Shown here: piece after piece, positions 1 through 11,239 of the stretch
How the letters are laid out: each line of letters opens with the position of its first letter
How positions within the stretch are numbered: the first letter of the stretch is position 1
Assembly (NCBI RefSeq): GCF_019393635.1
Contig: NC_057864.1
Location: 480,683,617-480,747,616 of the forward strand
Direction of reading: 5' to 3'
Source of the DNA: Dromiciops gliroides
Taxonomy: Eukaryota; Chordata; Mammalia; Microbiotheria; Microbiotheriidae
DNA length: 64,000 bases
Notes under the pieces: generated by a model
The model's input: only the letters and a program-made list of their open reading frames with translations
Database searches by the model: none
What the model was told of the DNA's origin: nothing
Position numbers and translations under genes: made by a program

Positions 1-700
1 ACCCCATTCTTTCAAGGTGGGGAAGAGAAGCAATTTGCCCAAGGTCACTTCTTTCCTGAAGGACTTAGGGTAAGACCGTATGTACCTTGATTATCAGTAT
101 ATTAGTATGGGGAAATATAGTCTGTATTCCTTCTTGAAGATGCAAAGCATGTGGAATTCAAATCTAATTGTGGAAAGTTCAAACACAATTTCATTTGCTC
201 CATGGGCACTGATGACTTAAATCCAGCAAAACATCTTAATTTAAACATATGATTAATTTTGACAAAGTGAAAATAGTATCCTAATCTATAAATCTTCCTT
301 GGTGGATAAATATCACCCATGTGTCTTGGCTTAAGTCTCTGACGTGCATTGCTCATCTCAGTGGGAATAGACCTGAAACCTAAAGGCGACAGTGGATGAA
401 GTCTTAGTACCAACAGCTTGCCAATGTTCTTCGGAACCCTTCTCTGAGAGCATTTAATGGGAGGACTGATTCCATTTTCCTTTTTTAGAAGACTTCAATA
501 CCAAAATCATGTAGAATAGTGGAATTGAGAATTCTTACATGTCCTTTTGACTTGCTAATAGAGAACTGAGATTGGCATTTTAAAATTCTTGGAATTAAGT
601 TTTTCAAATTTACTTCCTACTCCCAGAAAGATGCACTTTGCTGCCTCAACATCAGCTATTTTTAGCATTAGTTAGAAGGAAAGGCATGTGGAGGCCTAAT
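1..700. other. Left edge, no gene recognised
   Basis: No splice-bounded exon or known protein similarity is visible. A short minus-strand MIR-like remnant is suspected near 20-60. The rest is AT-rich and unclassified. A 5' exon of SCIMP could lie here or anywhere up to 12.4 kb, but none could be picked out. Confidence 0.4.
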
Positions 701-714
701 AAGAAAGGATCAGA

Positions 715-866
715 GGGGCAGCTAGGTGGTGCAGTGGATAGAGCACCAGCCCTGGATTCAGGAGGACCTGAGTTCAAATCCAGCCTCAGACACTTATTAG
801 CTGTGTGACCCTGGGCAAGTCACTTAACCCCAATTGCCTCACAAAAAAAAAAAAAAAAAAAAAAAA
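715..866 (+). repeat. WSINE1-type tRNA-derived SINE
   Basis: Full-length copy with a B-box-like GTTCAAATC and a long A tail. A 14-bp target duplication with one mismatch (aagaaaggatcaga at 701-714, aagaaaagatcaga at 867-880) brackets it, so the boundaries are well supported. Confidence 0.9.
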
Positions 867-1091
867 AAGAAAAGATCAGAGAAGTTTGGGTATTTATCAG
901 GGAGACAAATCCAGTTAGAAGTAGATTATCCTGTACTGAACTGACAGGGCAGCTTACTTGATGTCTAAGCCTCAGTATTCTTATCTGTTAAAATGGGATA
1001 ATAATGCCACTGGTTGTACTACCTGTCTCAAACAGGTGTTGTCAAGAATATACTTTACAAGTCTTAAGGTTATAAGTACATGAGTTATTTT

Positions 1092-1234
1092 TTGTGTGTG
1101 GGGGAAATGGGGGTTAAGTGACTTGCCCCGGGTCACACAGCTAGTAAGTACCAAGTGTCTGAGGCCAGATTTGAACTCAGGTACTCTTGAATCCAGGGCT
1201 AGTGCTTTATCCACTGCACCATCTAGCTGTCCCC
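1092..1234 (-). repeat. WSINE1-type SINE
   Basis: Reverse-oriented copy, recognised by the ordered blocks gttaagtgacttg, tcacacagctagta and tttgaactcagg and by the terminal agctgtcccc. The flanks catgagttatt and catgaattatt look like a target duplication. Confidence 0.88.
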
Positions 1235-1272
1235 TCATGAATTATTATTATGTATTAAAAGCTCTCTTTAGG

Positions 1273-1497
1273 ATATGTGGATAGAGTGAGCATTGGGCCT
1301 GGAGTCAGGAAGATCCGAATTCAAATTCAGACTCAGACGCTTACCTAACTATGTGACCCTGGGTAAGTCACTTCATCCTGTTTGTTTCAGTTTCCTCACC
1401 TGTAAAATGAGCTGGAGAAGGAAATGACAAACTACTGCAATATTTCTGTCAAGAAAGCCCCAAATGGTGCATGAAGAATTTGGATATGACTGAACAA
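1273..1497 (+). repeat. MAR1-type CORE-SINE with BovB/RTE-like tail
   Basis: The tRNA/CORE-like head is followed by aatgagctggagaaggaaat and a tail reading gatatgactgaacaataaca. That tail resembles the 3' end of BovB/RTE LINEs, which implies mobilisation by an RTE enzyme. Confidence 0.75.
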
Positions 1498-1690
1498 TAA
1501 CAACAAATATGAGTCATTAGTGTGTATTAATAAACCTCTTTAGGCTATACCTAGTTTTCCTATAAGACTGATGGGGGAAAAAATTTGGCCTCAGCAAAAG
1601 AATTGGGTTAGATCTAAGGAGGACTTTCTTGACTATGTAGGTTATTAAATACCAAAGAGATTTCTTTTTTTTTTTTTCAAATAGACTTCT

Positions 1691-1835
1691 TTTTTTTTTC
1701 AGGGCAATGAGGGTTAAGTGCCTTGCCCAGAGTCACACAGCTAGTTAAGTGTCAAATTTCTGAGGCGGATTTGAACTCAAGTCCTCCTGAATCCAGAGCC
1801 AGTGCTTTATCCACTGCGTCACCTAGCTGCCCCCC
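1691..1835 (-). repeat. WSINE1-type SINE
   Basis: Bracketed by a perfect 14-bp target duplication tcaaatagacttct at 1677-1690 and 1836-1849, which fixes both ends. Confidence 0.92.
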
Positions 1836-2263
1836 TCAAATAGACTTCTAAGAGCAGCTGTAGGAGGAACCTCCTACCCACTAGAAAGTTGAAAATGAAA
1901 CAATATAATCACCATTTTTCAATATTTTAGAAATTCATCTTCTGGGGCTCACAATTCTAACACAGATATCCGTTTTATACCATATACCTCTAGTTTCTAA
2001 AATTTGTAAGCAATCATACTGCTTGAGCAACAGCATCCATTTGCATTAATTATAATTATTATTCAGACTAAGACTTTCAATCATTCTGACCTTCATGTTT
2101 CAGACTTACTCCCAGAGAGATGAGAAATGAAAACCAGGTACCTGGAAAATATCTTATACAAATCTGGCTTGTTTGACTAAACTATAAATAACTAGTTACA
2201 TTTTATTGGACTTTAAAGTTGTACAAGGACTCTGCAAATTGTATTATTTGATCCTCACATGAA

Positions 2264-2480
2264 TAATTGTTTAGTCATTTTCAACTCTTTGTGACCCCAT
2301 TCTAGGGTTTTCTTGGCAGAGATACTGGAGTGACTTGCCATTTCTTCAGCTCATTTTACAGATGAGGATATGGGGTTAAGTGACTTGCCCAAGGCCATAC
2401 AGCTATTAAATGTCTGAGGCCAGATTTGAACTCAGGAAGATGAGTTTTCCTTATGCCAAACCCTCTCCACTGTGCTATAT
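2264..2480 (-). repeat. MAR1-type CORE-SINE
   Basis: Reverse copy that begins with the RTE-like tail (tttagtcattttcaactc, gtgaccccattc) and runs through the CORE block to a diverged tRNA-like head. Confidence 0.7.
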
Positions 2481-2576
2481 AAGAAGGAAAATACCAAAAT
2501 GAGAAAAAAATCTCTCCAGTGAGTCATTGCAGTTACATAAAGAATGCAAATCTATTCCCAGACAAGGTAACCACAG

Positions 2577-2622
2577 TATAATAATAATAATAACAACAAC
2601 AATAATAATAATAACAATAAAT
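2577..2622 (+). repeat. (AAT/AAC)n simple repeat
   Basis: Imperfect run of aat and aac triplets abutting the MIR-type element that follows. Confidence 0.8.
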
Positions 2623-2860
2623 AGGTAGCATTTTACTATATGCCAGGCACTGTGCAAATATTATCTCATTTGATCTTTACAATAACCCTGAGAAGGAGGC
2701 ATTATTATTATCTCCATTTTACAGTTGAGGAAACAGAGGCAAACAGATGTTGTTATTTGCCCAATGTCACACAGCTAGTAAGTGTCTATGTCTGGATTTG
2801 AACTCAGGTCTTCCTGACTCCAGGCTCAGCTCTCTATTTATTAGGGCATTTAGCTGCTCC
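2623..2860 (-). repeat. THER1/MIR CORE-SINE
   Basis: Reverse-oriented MIR-class element with tatgccaggcactgtgc, ttgaggaaacagaggc and gtcacacagctagtaagtg in the expected order. Confidence 0.75.
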
Positions 2861-3079
2861 AGTCTAGCTTATCCTAACACCACTTGTCACTTACTCTTCC
2901 AATTCACACTTGATTTTATTGGTCATATTTCTCAAAGGCAGCAATTATTTTTACAAATTCTGAAAGAGGAGCCTGTACATTCACTCTTTGACACTTGCAT
3001 TAAAACTCAATTAGTAGTCAATAGTCAATAAACATTTATTAAACACTTACTGTGTGCCAGGACACAAATACAGGAAAAA

Positions 3080-3220
3080 AAGGGTGTCTAATGTAGAAAT
3101 ATGTTTTACAGGATTGCACTTGTAGAACTTATATCAGACTGCTTGCTGTCTTGGTGAGGACGGGGGGGCAGGGAGGGAGAAAAATATGGAATTCAAAATC
3201 TTACAAAAATGAATGTTAAG
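3080..3220 (+). repeat. Marsupial L1 3' end, left part
   Basis: The G-rich segment and attcaaaatcttac motif match the 3' UTR of marsupial L1. It continues at 3359 after a SINE insertion. Confidence 0.7.
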
Positions 3221-3358
3221 GGGCAGCTAGGTGGTGCAGTGGATAAAGCACTGGCCCTGGATTCAGGAGGACCTGAGTTCAAGTCCCCTCAGACACTTAA
3301 CAATTACGAGCTGTGTGACCCTAGGTAAGTCACTTGACCCCAATTGCCTCACCAAAAA
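3221..3358 (+). repeat. WSINE1-type SINE inside L1 3' end
   Basis: Inserted into the L1 fragment. The flanks aatgaatgtt and aatgcatgtt are the likely target duplication. Confidence 0.88.
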
Positions 3359-3425
3359 AAATGCATGTTGAAAATTGTCTTTATATGTAATTGGAAAAAA
3401 TATAATACTATTCAATTACAAAAGG
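3359..3425 (+). repeat. Marsupial L1 3' end, right part
   Basis: Terminal sequence (gttgaaaattgtcttta, tgtaattggaaaaaata) continuing the fragment that stops at 3220. Confidence 0.65.
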
Positions 3426-3787
3426 AAAAAATGGCAGTCTCTCCCCTCAAGGACTTTATAGAAACTGAGAAGGGCCAGTGGAAGGGGTTGAGTGGTAGAG
3501 AATGCATGATGTTTGTGGAGCTGAGACCAGAACAGCTGATGGGTCAGGAATTTGTCATGAATAGCTCTTGGCGGAAGTCATTTACTTACATGGCATGTAG
3601 CTACCAAACATTTCCTTGTGCCCCATTAACCAAAGGTCGTCATTCCTTCAGCATCCATGGAAAAAACATGCCAGGTGTACAATGCTTGTGATAGTTTTTT
3701 GTAGGATACAGATGGATCAGAGACAATTCCTAGCTTCTGGAACTACAGGTCCTGGAAGTCCTTACTCTGGTTAGAAAGTGCTTGTGT

Positions 3788-3957
3788 GGGGCAACTAGGT
3801 GGTGCAGTGGATAAAGCATTGGCCATGGATTCAGAAGGACCCAAGTTCAAATCTAACTTCAGATACTTGACATTTACTAGCTGTGTGACCCAGTGCAAGT
3901 CACTTAACCCTCATTGCCCCAGAAAAAGAAAGAAAGAAAGAAAGAAAGAGAAAGAAA

Positions 3958-3994
<37 letters not shown>

Positions 3995-4006
3995 AAAGAA
4001 AAGAAA
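3788..4006 (+). repeat. WSINE1-type SINE with expanded (AAAG)n tail
   Basis: The A tail has become an aaag/aaaag microsatellite from about 3920 to 4006. The target duplication agaaagtgcttgt lies at 3773-3785 and 4007-4019. Confidence 0.9.
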
Positions 4007-4267
4007 AGAAAGTGCTTGTACGGTTGTTCCCCTCTGGGATCTAACCCCTTCGGCAGCTAGCTGGAAACCTCCTTTCTTTACCCACATCCATCTGTCCTTG
4101 ACCTTATCCTCATTTGATGGTTGGCCTCAAAATAATGGGGAAGGGGGCAGAAGAAGAGTTCACTCTCTCATTTTACAGGAGGGCACTATGGTTTGGAGAG
4201 TTTGAGTCATTTGTCAGAAAGGTCTTCTGGCAAGAAGCTGAATGCTCTTTCCTAGATATTTTAAAAG

Positions 4268-5845
4268 TCCAAGAGACATAGGTCCTGGGTAATTTAATCA
4301 TTTTATTAATAAGGGCAACAGGTATTAATAAAAGGATGGTCATTTGAACATCTCTCTGTGGGAGGGCTAAAATGAGGCTCTCAGGGTTTTTCTCTGTGTG
4401 AGACGGGCTGGTGCCCCTCCCCTCTCCACTTCATCAGCCAAGCTAAGAAGCCTGTGGGCCTTGGGGACTTCAGAGTGGCTGGCCTGGCCCAGACGGCTGG
4501 GAAGAAAACTCCAGCTCCCTCTGCCCTGAGGGGATCTGCCCCAGAGCTGGGCTAGCCCCAAGCTGGCCTTTAGGTGAGGCCTGGAAGGGCCAACAAATTA
4601 GCTTGGTGTAAGTGGTGTGGCTCAGCCTGAATTTCAGGGTGAGAGAGAAGGGTTTATTATTTGAAGCTCAGACGTGAGGGGGCGGCTAGGTGGCGCAGTG
4701 GATAAAGCACTGGCCCTGGATTCAGGAGTACCTGAGTTCAAAATCCGGCCTCAGACACTTGACATTTACTAGCTGTGTGACCCTGGGCAAGTCACTTAAC
4801 CCCCATTGCCCCGTGCAAAAAAAAAAAAGAAAAGAAAAAAAAGAAAGCTCAGATGTGGGAAAAGGGGGCTTGCAGTTAGAAGGAGGGGGTCACTACAGTG
4901 AAGAAGGATTGCTACAGAGAGAGAAGTTAGAAGAAGGAGTTTGCTGTGGCAGGCAAGAGACACTCAGGGGGATAGGCAGCAGCAAAATTTGTTGGCCAAA
5001 GTTTCAGGTTGTATATATTACTTTCCTGTATTCTTATTCCTAAATTGGTTCTCATAAATAAACCCATTTAGTTAAATGAAAAAAAAGGCTTTTGCTTATC
5101 AGTCTGAGAGGCAGTGGGGGAAGGGGCAGGCCCTTGTAGGTTGGGTCCCAAAAGGGGCTTAATGAACCTGGGGGATTTTTTAAACCCCCAGGCAGGTAGG
5201 CAGCTAATAGGCAGCTATAGCCATACTAAATTAAAAGCAGTCAGATAGCCAGCCAGGAGTTCACAGATTTAGGCCCACCAGTTAAAAATAATTTTTACAT
5301 TGAATGGCGACTACCAAAGGGACTTACGGGCCAGTTATAATTTTTCAGCTATAGTTATAATTTTTCATATAGCTTCCAGTTATAATTTGCAGATTAGTCA
5401 TAGTAATATAATATTTTTTTCGCATCTCTCGACAAAAGACCCCTGTGGGGGTCACAGTTTCTTATGCCCTTGGAGGAGACATTCCTGAGGGATGTCTCAT
5501 CACACCTGATTGGTTATCAAATGGAGGTGGACTATCTTGAGGTACATGACAGGTCACTCAGACTTGGTCAAAGAGACATCAATTTCCATATCACCTATCT
5601 TGATAATGGAGACCCACCTTTCCCCAGACCTGTCTGAGCAAACACAATAAGCAGGAATACACCCCCTTGGCCTAAACTTAGAATTTCTTTTACTGTCTGA
5701 TTAGATCCTTGGTCTGAGTAAATCTCTGAGAGATTTCCCATACTCATTGGTTCTTGATGAGGAAATAGAAAAGGGAGAAAACCTTGGTCCTAATACAAGA
5801 ATTTTTGCTAAATATAATAGAGAAATATTATTTCTCACCTGGATG
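4268..5845 (-). mobile_element. Composite LTR-retroelement region (fossil)
   Basis: The left end (tttaatcattttattaataag, then aataaaaggatggtcatttg) and the right end (aggaaatagaaaagggag, ataatagagaaatatta, tttctcac) resemble the two ends of the better defined LTR at 13,318-14,054. The middle, about 4,370-5,300, is a different plus-oriented stretch ending near an ataaataaaccc signal and may be a second LTR inserted into the first. A SINE lies inside at 4,679. No coding capacity is visible. The ends are approximate and the element is clearly old. Confidence 0.45.
4679..4843 (+). repeat. WSINE1-type SINE
   Basis: Carries a perfect A-box TGGCGCAGTGG. The flanks aagctcagacgtg and aagctcagatgtg are the target duplication. 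It is inserted in the LTR composite. Confidence 0.9.
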
Positions 5846-5907
5846 AATGAATGAGTACAGAAGACTTTATAGAAAGGGATGTTTCTGGAATTAGAAGGGC
5901 CCTCAGA

Positions 5908-6063
5908 GGGGCAGCCTAGGTGGCACAGTGGATAGAGCACTGGCTCTGGAGTCAGGAGTACCTGAGTTCAAATCTGGCCTCAGACACTTAACACTTACTA
6001 GCTGTGGACCCTGGGCAAGTCACCTTAACCCCAACTGCCTCACTAAAAAAAAAAAAAAAAAAA
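5908..6063 (+). repeat. WSINE1-type SINE
   Basis: Full-length copy with an A tail. The flanks agggccctcag and agggacctcag are a probable target duplication. Confidence 0.88.
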
Positions 6064-6159
6064 GAGGGACCTCAGGGTCAGAGGCTGGCTACTTCATTAT
6101 ATAGAGGAGAAAACAGAAGTGACATGACCAAGGTCACTTAGGTATTTGAACTCATGTTG

Positions 6160-6425
6160 CAGGTTTCGAGCCATTTTACAGATGAGGAAACTGAGGCTTC
6201 AGAAATGGTTAGTAATTCCCACGGTTACACAGTTAGCAAATAGAAAAGAAGATTTGAAGCGGGTCACAAAGTTTTGAGTTGGATGGGACTCTTGTCCAAA
6301 CCCCTATTTTTGCACATGAAGAAACTGAACTTCCAAGATGGGGAATGGTCACTCAACCAGTAAGAATCAAAGGCACCACCCTGACTCCTGAGGCAGTGCA
6401 CTTTCCATTGGGCCACACAGCCTCC
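6160..6425 (-). repeat. MIR-class remnants
   Basis: Two reverse-oriented MIR-like pieces, one with gatgaggaaactgaggct near 6,181 and one with catgaagaaactgaac near 6,316. Confidence 0.55.
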
Positions 6426-6552
6426 ATCATCTCCAAGGTTTCTTCTAGCTGGGTAATTCTATGCTATGATGTCAGACATACACTTGATCCTCAAATTTTA
6501 GGAAGTGTCAGGACCTTCAGTGATCTTCTTTCTACCTCTCCCTGTCCCTACA

Positions 6553-6640
6553 GTGTTGGTTGTTGTTTGTTCTTTATTCTCCAAGAGGACTATGGACATG
6601 GGAGTGATGCCATGACTTGCATTGAACATGTTGTGTGATG
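6553..6640 (+). repeat. 5' fragment of composite CORE-SINE
   Basis: Contains tgtttgttctttattctcca and gaggactatgg, the same head as the fuller copies at 13,617, 40,146 and 50,745. Confidence 0.6.
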
Positions 6641-7060
6641 GAAATTTCCTGGTCATACTTGATGGATTTTGTAGCCCCACTTTCTGGAAATACCTTTTTA
6701 GAGAAGTGAAAGTTGTGTGTGGTAGGGGTGTAGGTGAGAATGTAGAAGTGGTCAGTTTCTGTTCTGGGACACTAAGGAGAAAGATCTTGGCCCCACACAC
6801 TGGCATTATATCCTTCTCTCATCCTCTCTCTTTGGTTGTGGCTCCTTCTTGTCAAGTTCCTGCTAACTCAACTGCAAAAGATTCCACCAATGATCAGTTA
6901 GGGAAGGGAAACCTTAGCTGTAGAGAAGGAAGGAAAAATGGTGTGATCCTGACTTGCCATGTATTCTCCCATACGATGTCTCCCCCTGCCAGCAGGAAAT
7001 CATTTCCCAAGTCCTTAATTCATGACAGTCATGGGGCAATGTGGGTTGTTTGTGGTTGTT
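6641..7060. other. Unclassified, no gene seen
   Basis: Open reading frames here have no recognisable domain, no splice context and no family likeness. I regard them as chance. Confidence 0.4.
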
Positions 7061-7061
7061 A

Positions 7062-7321
7062 TGGGCGTCTGAGTGGGCACTATGGTGCACAGACCACAGG
7101 GTCTGGAGTCAGGAAGACTCATCTTTGTGGATTCCCAATCCAGCCTCAGAACACTAGCTGTGGGAGCCTGGGCAAGTGACTTAACCCCCATTTGCCTCAG
7201 TTTCCTTAACTGTAAAATGGGCTGGAGAAGGAAATGGCCAAACCCCTCCAGTATCTTATTCCATGAAAACCCCACATGGGGTCACAGAGTCAGACACGAC
7301 TGAAATGACTGAACAACAATG
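7062..7321 (+). repeat. MAR1-type CORE-SINE, near full length
   Basis: Head, CORE and a well kept BovB-like tail (gtcagacacgactgaaatga, ctgaacaacaa) are all present. Confidence 0.8.
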
Positions 7322-7324
7322 AAA

Positions 7325-7510
7325 CATGGAAAGAGCTCAGACTCTGGAGTGGAGTCCCTTGGGTTCAAATCCTGCCTCTGCCACTTCATACCTGTAGGAC
7401 CTTGGACAAGTCCCTTCCATTCCCTGGACTTCAGTTTCCTCTTCTGTAAAATGATGCAGTAGGACTAGAAGACCCTCTAAGATTCCTTCCAGTTCTAAAT
7501 CTCTGATCCT
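7325..7510 (+). repeat. MIR/THER1 SINE
   Basis: Has gggttcaaatcctgcctctg, the CORE region and the trailing cttccagttctaaatctctg typical of MIR-class 3' ends. Confidence 0.75.
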
Positions 7511-7541
7511 GATCCTGAAATATTTGGGAGCAGAATTTTTT

Positions 7542-7691
7542 TTTTTTTTTTTTTTGGTGAGGCGATTGGGGTTAAGTGACTTGCCCAGGGTCACACAGCT
7601 AGTAAGTGTTAAGTGTCTGAAGCCAGATTTGAACTCAGGTCCTCCTGACTCCAGGGCCAGTGCTCTATCTACTGTTCCACCTAGCTGCCCC
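7542..7691 (-). repeat. WSINE1-type SINE
   Basis: Target duplication gagcagaatttttt lies at 7528-7541 and again just after the terminal cccc. Confidence 0.92.
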
Positions 7692-7744
7692 ATGAGCAGA
7701 ATTTTTTAAAAGTAAAACCAGGCCCAACATTTTTGTGGTATTTC

Positions 7745-7909
7745 TTTTTTGTTTTTATTTATTAATTTTTTTGGTGAGACAACTAGGGTTAAGTGACTTG
7801 TCCAGGGTCACACAGCTAGTAAGTATCAAGTGTCTGAGGCTGGATTTGAACTCAGGTCCTCCTGACTACAGGGCCAGTGCTCTATCCACTGCACCACCTA
7901 GCTGCCCCT
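7745..7909 (-). repeat. WSINE1-type SINE
   Basis: Perfect 16-bp target duplication atttttgtggtatttc at 7729-7744 and 7910-7925. Confidence 0.93.
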
Positions 7910-8029
7910 ATTTTTGTGGTATTTCAGGGCTATCCAGTAAACTAGTGGGTGCCTTTTTTCCAAGACCAAAAGGAAATTAAAAAACAAACCAGCAGACACC
8001 AATTACAATGTAAGGATGCTGAAGTCATA

Positions 8030-8120
8030 TGTTTAGAGCTGGAAGGGACCTTAGAGACCATCTAGGTCATCTCCTTATTTTTACAGAGAAGGAGACTGAA
8101 GTCCAGGGAGGACCAGTGGA
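8030..8120 (-). repeat. MIR fragment
   Basis: Short reverse MIR piece with gctggaagggaccttagaga and the related fragment through about 8,115. Confidence 0.55.
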
Positions 8121-8121
8121 C

Positions 8122-8322
8122 CTCTTGTTGTTTAATCGTGTCTAGTTCTGCACAAGCCCGTCTGGGGCTTTCTTGGTAAAGATACTCAAGTGGTTTTGCC
8201 ATTTCCTTCTCCAGCTCATTTTCCAGATGAGGAAATTGAGGCAAACAGAAGTGACTTGCCCCAGGGTCACACAGCTAGTCAGTGTCTGAGGCTGGATTTG
8301 AGATCAGGTCTCCTAACTACAG
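8122..8322 (-). repeat. MAR1-type CORE-SINE
   Basis: Reverse copy with tgtttaatcgtgtctagt, gccatttccttctccagctc and gtcacacagctagtcagtg. Confidence 0.75.
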
Positions 8323-8324
8323 TC

Positions 8325-8425
8325 CTTGAACTTATGCAAAGTGAAGGGAACAGAACCAGGTAAACATTATACTTAATGACTGAGAAATGGATAGAATGTT
8401 GTAATATTATTATCAAGGACAAACA
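8325..8425 (+). repeat. L1 3' fragment
   Basis: Matches the marsupial L1 3' region by acttatgcaaagtgaaggga and cagaaccaggtaaacattat. Confidence 0.55.
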
Positions 8426-8549
8426 TAGCCCCAAACAATAGAGATGAGAAGATACCTCCCTCCTCTCTTTTGCAGAGGAGGGGTCCCCATTGGGTATGGA
8501 ACACAGAATGTAATGTCTTTGTATTCATCAACTTTTTTCCCTTTTTTTT

Positions 8550-9425
8550 TTTTCAGTGCAACAAACATTTATTTTATTTTTTCCAGTTACATGTAAGGGT
8601 AGTTTTCGGCATTCATTTTCAAAAGATTTAGAGTTCCAAATTTTTCTCCCTCCTTCCCTTTCCTCCCCCCTCCACAAGACATCGACCAATCTGATATAGG
8701 TTATATATGTACAATCCACAAGTGCTCTTTTTATCAGTTCTTTCTATGGGGGTGCATAGTATGCTTCTTCATTAGTCCCTTGGGATTGTCTTGGATCATT
8801 AAATTGCTGAGAGTAGTTAAGTCATTCACAATTGCTCATAGAACAATACTGCTGTCACTGTGCACAATGTCCTCCCAGTTCTGCTTACTTCACTATATAT
8901 CAGTTCATATGAGTCTTTCCAGGTTTTTCTGGTATCATCCTGTTTGTCATTTCCTATAGCACAAATACCATTCCACTATAATCATATACCACAGCTTCTT
9001 CAGTCATTGCTCAATAGATGTTCATTCCTCTGATTCCCAATTCTTAGCCATCACAAAGAGTTGCTATAAATATTTTTTGTACAATTCCCCTTCCCCCCTT
9101 TCTCTTTTTCAGGATTACTATTGTTAACTGTTTCCCTCCATCCTATTCCCTTCCCCATGATATTTACTCTGTTATCTATCTTCTTTCACCCAATCCTTCT
9201 TCAAAAAGGATTTGCTTCTGTCTGTCCCCTCCCCCAATCTGCCCTCCCTTCTTTTGCCTCTCTCTCTCTCTTCTTCCCTATTTTTCTGCAGGTTTAGAGA
9301 GATTACTCCACCCAATTGAGCCAATTCTGATGAGATTGAGGTCTTTGAGCCAATTCTGATGAGTGTTAGGCTCATTTACTGTCCAGATTAAATATATTAC
9401 TCCACCCAATTGGGTGTGGTATTCA
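8550..9425 (-). repeat. 5'-truncated marsupial L1
   Basis: Reads in reverse from its A-rich tail through the L1 3' UTR (tgggattgtcttggatcatt; gtctttccaggtttttctgg) into further L1-like sequence with duplicated gagccaattctgatgag motifs near 9,318-9,362. No open ORF2 segment is visible. Confidence 0.7.
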
Positions 9426-9966
9426 TCAACTTTGATGAAGATTTTTCTCTACATTTTTTTTTCCCTTTTGAAATGCTTTGTTGTAATGGATGGCTCCCTA
9501 GGACAGGGAAGGAGGAGGGATACATAGAGAAATCAAAGTGATATGAAAACAGAAAATCAATGTCTGGTTTTGTTCAAATGCTGTTTCTTCACACAGGATA
9601 TGGTAATTGTGGGTCTTTACCCAAGCATAACATGATTTAGAAATAGCTACACCTTCCTCATCTGTAACAGAATTATGTCTGAATTTAGTCATTGGCAAAG
9701 TCGGTGATCACCTGTGGTATGATTTTAGGAGCTATAATGGAAAGACTCATTGCCTCTCAAACTGTTTCTCTTAGCAGCCAAGGAAGACCTGGAATTTAAT
9801 CATTAGTGCTTTATTTCATTAGTGTGAAGCTTTGATCCCTATTAAAATATAAATCTCTTTGGATTTAGAAAGGGGACACATTTAAACCATGGTTCATTTT
9901 TACCTAGTTTTCACAATGAAAACCTTCCCCCCAATTATTTTTTATTTTTTATTTCATTTATCTATC

Positions 9967-10433
9967 TGTGAGGGGAAAAATTCATCCTCTTCTCAATAAT
10001 TCTCAGGAACTCAGCAGCGAGGTGACAAAGGCTTTATTTTCTTCTCATGAGGAGGAACCCTAGTGTGCAGCTAGTGGGTGCCCAGAAAGGGGGCTCGCAG
10101 GCCCTGTTTATACCCTAGTCCCTAATGTGAATGGACCTTCCCCTTTTTCATCACTGGTCGGGGTTACAATCTACACACAAAAACTAGCTAATAGGAACGC
10201 AGTATTCCCACCCCTCTTCCTTGTATGGGCATAACTCAGGAGTGGACCTTATACTTCCTTATATGGACAGAACTCTGGAGAGGACCTAATTGAGACCCAG
10301 GGCTCCTTGAACCATGTGACCTTGCTAACCTGAGGGGAGGAGGGATCTGAGACCTTTGTCCTACAAACAGGTCAGGGAAGTATGACTGGATATAACATCC
10401 ACATTGAGAGGCGACAACTACCCATTTCTCACA
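9967..10433 (-). mobile_element. Solo LTR (fossil endogenous retrovirus)
   Basis: Starts TGTGAG and ends CTCACA, so the termini are inverted. It is bracketed by a 5-bp target duplication ctatc at 9962-9966 and 10,434-10,438. A reverse AATAAA-like signal near 10,030 and a reverse TATA-like segment near 10,110 put transcription on the minus strand. About 467 bp. No internal retroviral region is attached. It shares blocks with the LTR around 41,878-42,603. Confidence 0.8.
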
Positions 10434-10443
10434 CTATCTATTT

Positions 10444-10589
10444 TTTTGTGTGTGGGGGGCAATAAGGGTTAAGTGACTTGCTCAGGGTCACACAACTAGT
10501 AAGTGTTAAGTGTCTGAGGCCGGATTTGAACTCAGGTACTCCTGACTCCAGGGCCAGTGCTCTATCCACTGCTCCACCTAGCTGCTCCA
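10444..10589 (-). repeat. WSINE1-type SINE
   Basis: Lies about 10 bp beyond the LTR end, with the usual reverse order of blocks and a diverged terminal agctgctcc. Confidence 0.85.
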
Positions 10590-10855
10590 ATCTCTCTGTT
10601 TTTGAACCAATGCAAGATGGTCTTAATTTCATAATATACTATTAAGTCTGGAAGTATTATTCTCCTATATTCTAAATTGTTTGTTTTTCCAACTGATTAT
10701 TTGATCAAATTCTATAAAGTTTTTCCTTGGTAAATTTATTACCATGGCAAGTGTAAATTAATTTTAGAAGTACTATTTTTACTAAGCTTAAAAAGTTATT
10801 ATTTGGAATTATTGCATAATTGTATATTATATTCTGAGTCAAGGTAAATTCATAT

Positions 10856-10876
10856 TTATTTATTTATTTATTTATT
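10856..10876 (+). repeat. (ATTT)n simple repeat
   Basis: About five attt units, probably the remodelled A tail of the adjoining reverse SINE. Confidence 0.7.
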
Positions 10877-11014
10877 GCTGCGGGGGCAATGAGGGTTAAG
10901 TGACTTGCCCAAGGTCACACAGCTGGTAAGTGTCAAGTGTCTGAGGCTGGATTTGAACTCAGGTCCTCCTGAATCAGGGCCAGTGTTTTATCCCACTGTG
11001 CCATCTAGCAGCCC
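10877..11014 (-). repeat. WSINE1-type SINE
   Basis: Reverse copy with ggttaagtgacttgccc and tttgaactcaggtcct. Its 5' end is diverged. Confidence 0.85.
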
Positions 11015-11239
11015 TCTTCCCCCATTTTAAAAAAGAAACATAATTAAATGAACCCTGGACTATGACAAAGTTTCCTTGGCTTATCTGAATATAATTCCTT
11101 GCAAGGATCTCCAATTCTGAAGACCTTTACCATTTAGGCTAAAGCCAGTGGTTCAATCATATCACTGACTTAAAGTGGGATAGGGTTATTGTGATTGATT
11201 AAGTCAATCAATACCACCTTTATCATATATAGAAAAAAT

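Noticed and set aside
6622-7179. 185-codon plus-strand open frame
   Set aside because: Its start lies in a SINE fragment and its end in a MAR1 SINE. No domain or splice context.
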